Source: an uncultured Paracoccaceae bacterium
GTDB taxonomy: Bacteria; Pseudomonadota; Alphaproteobacteria; Rhodobacterales; Rhodobacteraceae
DNA: 48,522 nucleotides
NCBI GenBank assembly: GCA_938092015.1
Contig: CALKOT010000018.1
Span: 1 to 48,522, forward strand
Direction: 5' to 3'
Positions 44,457 through 48,522 of the stretch are shown in pieces. The position numbers and the translations under genes were made by a program. Positions within the stretch are counted from its first letter, which is position 1. Each line of letters starts with the position of its first letter. The notes beneath the pieces were generated by a model. That model worked only from the letters and a program-made list of their open reading frames with translations, was not told the DNA's origin and did not search any database.

Positions 44457-46244
44457 ATGCTGCGACACGCCTTCGCCCTGATCATCTTTGTCGCCGCTGG
44501 CATCGCCGCCACAACGCTTGCGCCCCGGCTCGCGGCTTTGGCCGAAGCGCGCTATGCCGCGCAGGTCGACGCGGTGCTACAGGCTGGCGGATATAGCTGG
44601 GCCCACAGCGCGATTGACGGGCTAGAGGTCAACCTTTCAGGCCCCTCCCCTTCGGCAGTCGCCAAAGCTGAGGCGCTAACGATCGTTAGGGCAATCTCAC
44701 CCGTTTTGACCGTCACCAACGACATCTCAGAAGCCCCCAGGGTCACGCCTACAATCATTCCACCGCGACTGGAGATATTGAAAGGCCAGGACCAATTGAT
44801 CCTAAACGGCGCCATCGCAAACGAAGCGATGATCGCTGACCTTAAAAGCGATATGTCGATGTTGACCTTCGGCGCCTCTGGTTTTGACATTGACTGGGCG
44901 GCGACCGAGCCTGTCCTGTCAAACATCACATCCACCCTGCGCCATGTCAGGATCTCTGTGGAAGAGGCCGCCATAACCATCGTGGGCCTTGCGGAAACAC
45001 AGGGGGCATTGAGCGCAGTTGAGCCAATGGTTCGCCAGCTAAAGACGCTTGGCTGGACGGTTCAAACAAGCATCGAAGCGCCGCCGACAGCCTTGCAGGA
45101 CTTCCGCGTGACCGCATCTAAGTCAGAGGGCGCAACAAACAGTGTTACCTGCGCTGCGTCGACCCCAGCAGGCACTGCCAAAATCAAAGCCGCAGCAGAA
45201 ATGCACCTTGGTTTCAACGCGACGTGCAAGATGGGTGCCGGCGCCCCCGGCGATGCGTGGGCCGATGCCGCTGAAACCGCCATCAGCGCGATCGCTGGCC
45301 TTTCCACTGCGGAATTGACGCTTTCGGGCAAAGTGCTGCGCATCACTGCCCTTCCGCCGAGCCCACCTTCAGCCGTTATTGCACTGAAAGACGTCCTATC
45401 AGCAAATTTGCCAACGGGTTATCGGATCTTGATTGACGATCAAACGACGAAAGAAGCCTCCGTTGCAGCGTCGCCCTTCAAGCTGACGGTCGATTGGCCG
45501 GGCGGAGACACGGACATCGCCATAGCCTCAGCCCAATCGGGCGACGGCTTGCAGCGCGCTGCCGGCAGTCTTGGCGCTTACACCCGCGCACTGTTTCCCG
45601 GCGCCAAGGCGACGTTTGAGGCGACAGACGGCGACTCACTGCCAGAAGACTGGCGCCGCATCACCCGGGTTGGATTGACGGCGCTCAGCAAACTGACCCG
45701 CGGGTCCTTGACCATCAGCCTAGGTAAAATCAGCCTTACCGGCGCGGCCGCACAGCCAGAAGATATCACGCCCGCCCACAACGCATTGTCTGCGGCGGGC
45801 GACGCTTGGCGCACCACTTCGCGCATCAGCTACAATCCCAACATCCTCGCCTTGGCCCAGCCTGTGCCACCGACCAAATGCGCCGATGAAGTGGCCGGCG
45901 CAGTCGCCGATGCGCCCCTCAGCTTTCAGCCAGCGTCAGCCACGCTTACGGCATCAGGAATAGCCGCCGTCAGGCGTATCGCCGCGCTTCTGACACGATG
46001 CCAGGATGCGAGATTCGAGATCGGCGGCCATACCGATGCGCAGGGATCTGAGGCGGGCAACCTCGCCCTGTCGCGTAGCCGGGCCGAGGCTGTTTTGACC
46101 GCCCTGATCGCCGCCAACGTCCCGCCGGGCCACCTGATCGCCAAAAGTTATGGCGAAGCCCGCCCTATCGCCGACAACGCGACAGCGGTCGGCCGCGCCC
46201 TGAACAGGCGCATCGAATTCACCCTGATCGAGGATGCGGAATGA
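44457..46244 (+). CDS. OmpA-family protein with BON-like repeats
   Basis: The 595-residue protein starts with a membrane anchor or signal helix (residues 4-22), followed by several BON-like domains of about 70 residues (repeated pattern ending in VAKAEALTIVRAI or similar) and a C-terminal OmpA/MotB peptidoglycan-binding domain with FEIGGHTDAQGSEAGN and NRRIEFTLIE. It probably links the inner membrane to the cell wall in the periplasm. It overlaps the next gene by 4 bp. Confidence 0.83.
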   Translation: MLRHAFALIIFVAAGIAATTLAPRLAALAEARYAAQVDAVLQAGGYSWAHSAIDGLEVNLSGPSPSAVAKAEALTIVRAISPVLTVTNDISEAPRVTPTIIPPRLEILKGQDQLILNGAIANEAMIADLKSDMSMLTFGASGFDIDWAATEPVLSNITSTLRHVRISVEEAAITIVGLAETQGALSAVEPMVRQLKTLGWTVQTSIEAPPTALQDFRVTASKSEGATNSVTCAASTPAGTAKIKAAAEMHLGFNATCKMGAGAPGDAWADAAETAISAIAGLSTAELTLSGKVLRITALPPSPPSAVIALKDVLSANLPTGYRILIDDQTTKEASVAASPFKLTVDWPGGDTDIAIASAQSGDGLQRAAGSLGAYTRALFPGAKATFEATDGDSLPEDWRRITRVGLTALSKLTRGSLTISLGKISLTGAAAQPEDITPAHNALSAAGDAWRTTSRISYNPNILALAQPVPPTKCADEVAGAVADAPLSFQPASATLTASGIAAVRRIAALLTRCQDARFEIGGHTDAQGSEAGNLALSRSRAEAVLTALIAANVPPGHLIAKSYGEARPIADNATAVGRALNRRIEFTLIEDAE

Positions 46245-46573
46245 CCGAACAGGACCTCGCCCTTCTTATCGCCGCCGCCCTTTTTGCCGCCTTCGCCCTC
46301 GGCTGGGTCGCCCATTGGCTATGGAGCGTGACCACCCGCAAACGATCCCCCGAAGCTTTGCGGGTCGAGGCGATAGCAGCCGACCTCCTCCAGGCGGAGG
46401 CTGAACGGGACGCCGTGCGCGAAGCAAAGGCGGAAACCGAAACCTCCCTCTCCACCGAGTTCACGGCTCGCGAGCAGAAGCTAGAGGTTAAACTAAGGGA
46501 AACGGAAGCAGAACTAGCCGCCACAATGGACGGCCTGCGCGCCGCGCGTCAGGAACTGATCGACAAAAGGTAA
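46241..46573 (+). CDS. Small membrane protein with coiled coil
   Basis: The 110-residue protein has one N-terminal membrane helix (about 7-28) and a long charged coiled coil (40-108). It is not recognised as a family. Its ATG overlaps the OmpA-family stop (ATGA), so it is translated with that gene and may interact with it at the inner membrane. Confidence 0.7.
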   Translation: MTEQDLALLIAAALFAAFALGWVAHWLWSVTTRKRSPEALRVEAIAADLLQAEAERDAVREAKAETETSLSTEFTAREQKLEVKLRETEAELAATMDGLRAARQELIDKR

Positions 46574-46577
46574 AGCG

Positions 46578-47021
46578 TTACTTCGCCCACCGCGCCGCCG
46601 CGTCATCATCCGCCTCACGCGCATCAACCCAGCGCGCGCCCTCGGGCGTCTCTTCCTTCTTCCAGAACGGCGCACGGGTCTTGAGGTAGTCCATCAGAAA
46701 CTCAGCCGCTTCAAACGCCGCCTTGCGATGGCGGGAGGCTGCAGCGACCATCATGATATTCTCACCCGGCATGAGCCGCCCGACCCGGTGGATGATCAGC
46801 GACGCGCTCAGATCCCAACGCGCACACGCCTCCGCCTCAATCTCTTCCAGCGCGGCTTCGGTCATGCCCGGGTAATGCTCCAGCATCATCGCGGCCACAT
46901 CGCCCTCGCCACCCCGAACAATGCCCGAGAACGTCACCAACGCCCCCGCATCACCCGAACCGCGCAGGGCCGCAGCCTCAACACCAAGATCGAAATCTTC
47001 TTCCTGAACCCGAACGGCCAC
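46578..47021 (-). CDS. moaE: Molybdopterin synthase catalytic subunit
   Basis: The 147-residue MoaE has the GALVTFSGIVR strand, HRVGRLMPGE and the active-site lysines in PFWKKEETPEG. With MoaD it makes molybdopterin from precursor Z. The start is GTG 47021. It lies downstream of moaD and pgsA on the same strand, separated from moaD by the repeat at 47022-47114. Confidence 0.95.
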   Translation of the reverse strand: MAVRVQEEDFDLGVEAAALRGSGDAGALVTFSGIVRGGEGDVAAMMLEHYPGMTEAALEEIEAEACARWDLSASLIIHRVGRLMPGENIMMVAAASRHRKAAFEAAEFLMDYLKTRAPFWKKEETPEGARWVDAREADDDAAARWAK

Positions 47022-47114
47022 TAGAGCGAAATCCGATCAGATTGCATCAGATTTCGCCTTTGGCCCCGGCAAAAATCTGATTCACCTATTTTTAATGAAT
47101 CGGACATCGCTCTA
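47022..47114. repeat. Palindromic intergenic repeat between moaD and moaE
   Basis: The ends, TAGAGCG-AAA-TCCGAT (47022-47036) and its near complement ending CGCTCTA (47114), form an imperfect terminal inverted repeat; inside, ATCAGATTT and AAATCTGAT form a second nested stem. The element of about 93 bp fills the whole moaD-moaE space. It resembles MITE-like intergenic palindromes seen in alphaproteobacteria, but I see no other copy in this window. Confidence 0.75.
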
Positions 47115-47360
47115 ACCGCCAGTCATCGGCGGGAAGAACGCAACCTCTGTCGCGCCCTCCAACGAAGCGTCAAACCCCACCACCTTCTGATCAACCGCAA
47201 CCTTCACCGCCGAGACATCCTCAAACGCCGCCGCATGCCGGGCCCCTTTGGCCCGTAACGCCTCAACCAGATCGGACACCGTCGCCAGCCCAGCGCCGTC
47301 AACTTCCTCGCTGGAAATCGCGGTCTTTTCCCTGAGCCAGGCGAAATACATCACTTTCAT
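47112..47360 (-). CDS. moaD: Molybdopterin synthase sulfur carrier subunit
   Basis: The 82-residue ubiquitin-fold protein ends in PPMTGG, the C-terminal Gly-Gly that is thiocarboxylated to donate sulfur to precursor Z with MoaE. Its ATG overlaps the pgsA stop (ATGA). Its stop codon lies inside the right end of the palindromic repeat. Confidence 0.95.
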   Translation of the reverse strand: MKVMYFAWLREKTAISSEEVDGAGLATVSDLVEALRAKGARHAAAFEDVSAVKVAVDQKVVGFDASLEGATEVAFFPPMTGG

Positions 47361-47923
47361 GCGTCATCCTCCTGCGCTCTGATATAGGCGATCCCCTTCT
47401 GGAAGTAATCCCACCCGGTGATCACAGTCAGGCCAGCGGCGACCCAAAGCAGCGCATAGCCGAGATACAGCACCAGATCCGTCTCCATCGACCCCGCTAG
47501 AAACAATAGCCCCATGGAGAATAGCTGCGCAGTCGTCTTCCACTTCGCCAGCAGCGTCACATCCATGATCTCAGCGCCCTTGAGGTATTCGCGAAGGCCG
47601 CTGACCATCACCTCACGCAGCAGGATCAGGGTCACGGGCACCAGCACAATCCAGACCATCCCATAAACCGCCATCAGAACCGCGCCCGCAATCGCAACCA
47701 TGGCCTTGTCGGCGATGGGGTCGAGCATACGCCCGAAACCGCTGGTCTGGTTCCATTTCCGCGCGAGATACCCATCAAAGAAATCCGTCGTCGCTGCGAT
47801 GGAGAAGAGCCAGAACGCCACCCAGTTCGCAAACTTCGGATCAAACGTGAGGTAAGTGAACGCGACCAGAGGGGCCGCGATGACGCGAGAGATCGTGAGG
47901 ACGTTTGGGATGGTAAGGCGCAT
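47357..47923 (-). CDS. pgsA: CDP-diacylglycerol-glycerol-3-phosphate 3-phosphatidyltransferase
   Basis: The 188-residue membrane protein has the CDP-alcohol phosphatidyltransferase motif: D-G-x2-A-R in FFDGYLARK, then G, D and D in GFGRMLDPIADK. It makes phosphatidylglycerophosphate from CDP-DAG, a step in phosphatidylglycerol synthesis. Four or five helices are visible. It is coupled to moaD by a 4-bp overlap, an order common in Rhodobacteraceae. Confidence 0.95.
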   Translation of the reverse strand: MRLTIPNVLTISRVIAAPLVAFTYLTFDPKFANWVAFWLFSIAATTDFFDGYLARKWNQTSGFGRMLDPIADKAMVAIAGAVLMAVYGMVWIVLVPVTLILLREVMVSGLREYLKGAEIMDVTLLAKWKTTAQLFSMGLLFLAGSMETDLVLYLGYALLWVAAGLTVITGWDYFQKGIAYIRAQEDDA

Positions 47924-48018
47924 GGGCTGGTTGTGCGGGATGGGGTTTGGGGGGTCAAGGGCACTTTCAACTTCTGCTACACACCGTCAAGCAGGACACA
48001 GAAACGACCATCAAATCA

Positions 48019-48243
48019 TTAATCTGAAAGGCCACTGTCTCTTAGGAACTTAGTCGAGAGCTCGACGCGATGAAACTTCCACCTACCGCTTTTGAAATTA
48101 TCCCCAACTGATATCAGCGCTCCCCGTCTACGCTTTCCATCGTCTCCCGGTCGGATCTCTCCAAATTGAGAGATCAGCTCGAGCAATGGTTCATAGAACG
48201 GCTCATAGAATGTATTCGACTTATCAATTGCTTTTCTTATCAC
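48019..48243 (-). CDS. Hypothetical protein, right-edge AT-rich region
   Basis: The 74-codon frame starts at GTG 48243 directly after the stop of the frame upstream (48244-48246) and ends at 48019. The product has an acidic, aromatic N-terminus and a basic C-terminus and matches no family I know. Both ORFs lie in one frame, so this may be the 3' part of a single gene split by a TGA. Confidence 0.35.
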   Translation of the reverse strand: MIRKAIDKSNTFYEPFYEPLLELISQFGEIRPGDDGKRRRGALISVGDNFKSGRWKFHRVELSTKFLRDSGLSD

Positions 48244-48474
48244 TCACACAATCTGTATGTCATAGTCTAGTCGCCTGTGATTTTCGCATAAGCCTATGGA
48301 TCCGAGCAGATAATTCAATTTTTCAAGTATAGAGATTAGCAAGGTTTGGCCGGGGGTCAGCTCAAAAGCTTGCGATTTCTGACGCACGTGCACGCGAGGG
48401 ATTCCTTTGCTGACTCCGATGTGGTTCGATCCCATTGTTGAGATTGAACATTGAGGTTCGTGATGCGCCCGCAA
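48244..48474 (-). CDS. Hypothetical protein, right-edge AT-rich region
   Basis: This 76-codon frame has only a TTG start at 48474 (or an ATG further in) and ends in TGA 48246-48244. The middle LTPGQTLLISILEKLNYLLG looks like a helix or a short domain but is not recognised. It is AT-rich like the left edge and could be part of a mobile region. Confidence 0.3.
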   Translation of the reverse strand: MRAHHEPQCSISTMGSNHIGVSKGIPRVHVRQKSQAFELTPGQTLLISILEKLNYLLGSIGLCENHRRLDYDIQIV

Positions 48475-48522
48475 AAGCTAGAAACACCAAATGGCGGTTC
48501 AGTTCCGCAGTGCCCTTGAGGC

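Noticed and set aside
1-48522. tRNA, rRNA, CRISPR arrays and complete insertion sequences
   Set aside because: No cloverleaf-like sequences, regularly spaced repeats or transposase genes were recognised on either strand.

Overview
The window looks like a chromosomal piece of an alphaproteobacterium, most likely of the Rhodobacteraceae/Roseobacter type. I infer this from gene content and order: carbon-nitrogen hydrolase-grxC-ComF-methyltransferase, dnaX-ybaB, moaE-moaD-pgsA, an acyl-ACP serine palmitoyltransferase next to its own carrier protein, and moderately high GC with alphaproteobacterial codon use. Both ends are AT-richer and accessory: the left edge carries the C-terminus of a tyrosine recombinase, the right edge unrecognised small ORFs.

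Layout. 0.5-5.7 kb: a ThDP-dependent acetolactate synthase-like enzyme with an aldehyde dehydrogenase, then a 2-oxoglutarate/Fe(II) dioxygenase with a LysE exporter broken by a stop codon. 5.9-10.0 kb (minus): a nucleotidyltransferase, a GNAT-like protein and the LPS-export permeases LptG/LptF. 10.2-16.6 kb: a GAF histidine kinase and a lipid cluster (metallophosphoesterase, DAG/ceramide kinase-like, LpxO-like hydroxylase, Tam41-like nucleotidyltransferase, serine palmitoyltransferase, ACP) that I read as a phosphorylated-sphingolipid pathway. 17-26 kb: housekeeping genes (MarR, Nit amidase, grxC, ComF, methyltransferase, hemH, ybaB, dnaX, MOSC, YhhN, MBL protein). 26-31.6 kb (minus): a frameshifted class II glutamine amidotransferase, two tandem rhodaneses, an FAD dehydrogenase, a nonsense-broken YcaQ-like gene and two small cysteine-rich proteins. 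31.6-35.0 kb: a polar amino acid ABC importer. 35.2-37.7 kb: a two-component system broken in both partners. 37.8-42.2 kb: an RTX-repeat/nucleotide-cyclase fusion and a 1064-residue self-sufficient reductive dehalogenase with a MarR regulator. 42.4-48.0 kb: a nonsense-broken dehydrogenase, a GT2-OmpA-coiled-coil group and moaE-moaD-pgsA.

Three things stand out. (1) A non-coding element of about 67 bp occurs twice (5763-5829 on +, 21545-21611 on -) with the same blocks at the same spacing: a promoter-like pair of boxes followed by a perfect 16-bp palindrome. Both copies lie between convergent genes, so neither can serve an annotated neighbour; this suggests an undescribed small-RNA or operator family. 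(2) Six otherwise well-preserved genes are broken by single lesions (four in-frame stops, two frameshifts), among about 44 intact ones. (3) There are two unusual protein architectures: extracellular-type RTX repeats on a class III cyclase domain, and an aerobic-type B12 reductive dehalogenase fused to its own reductase.
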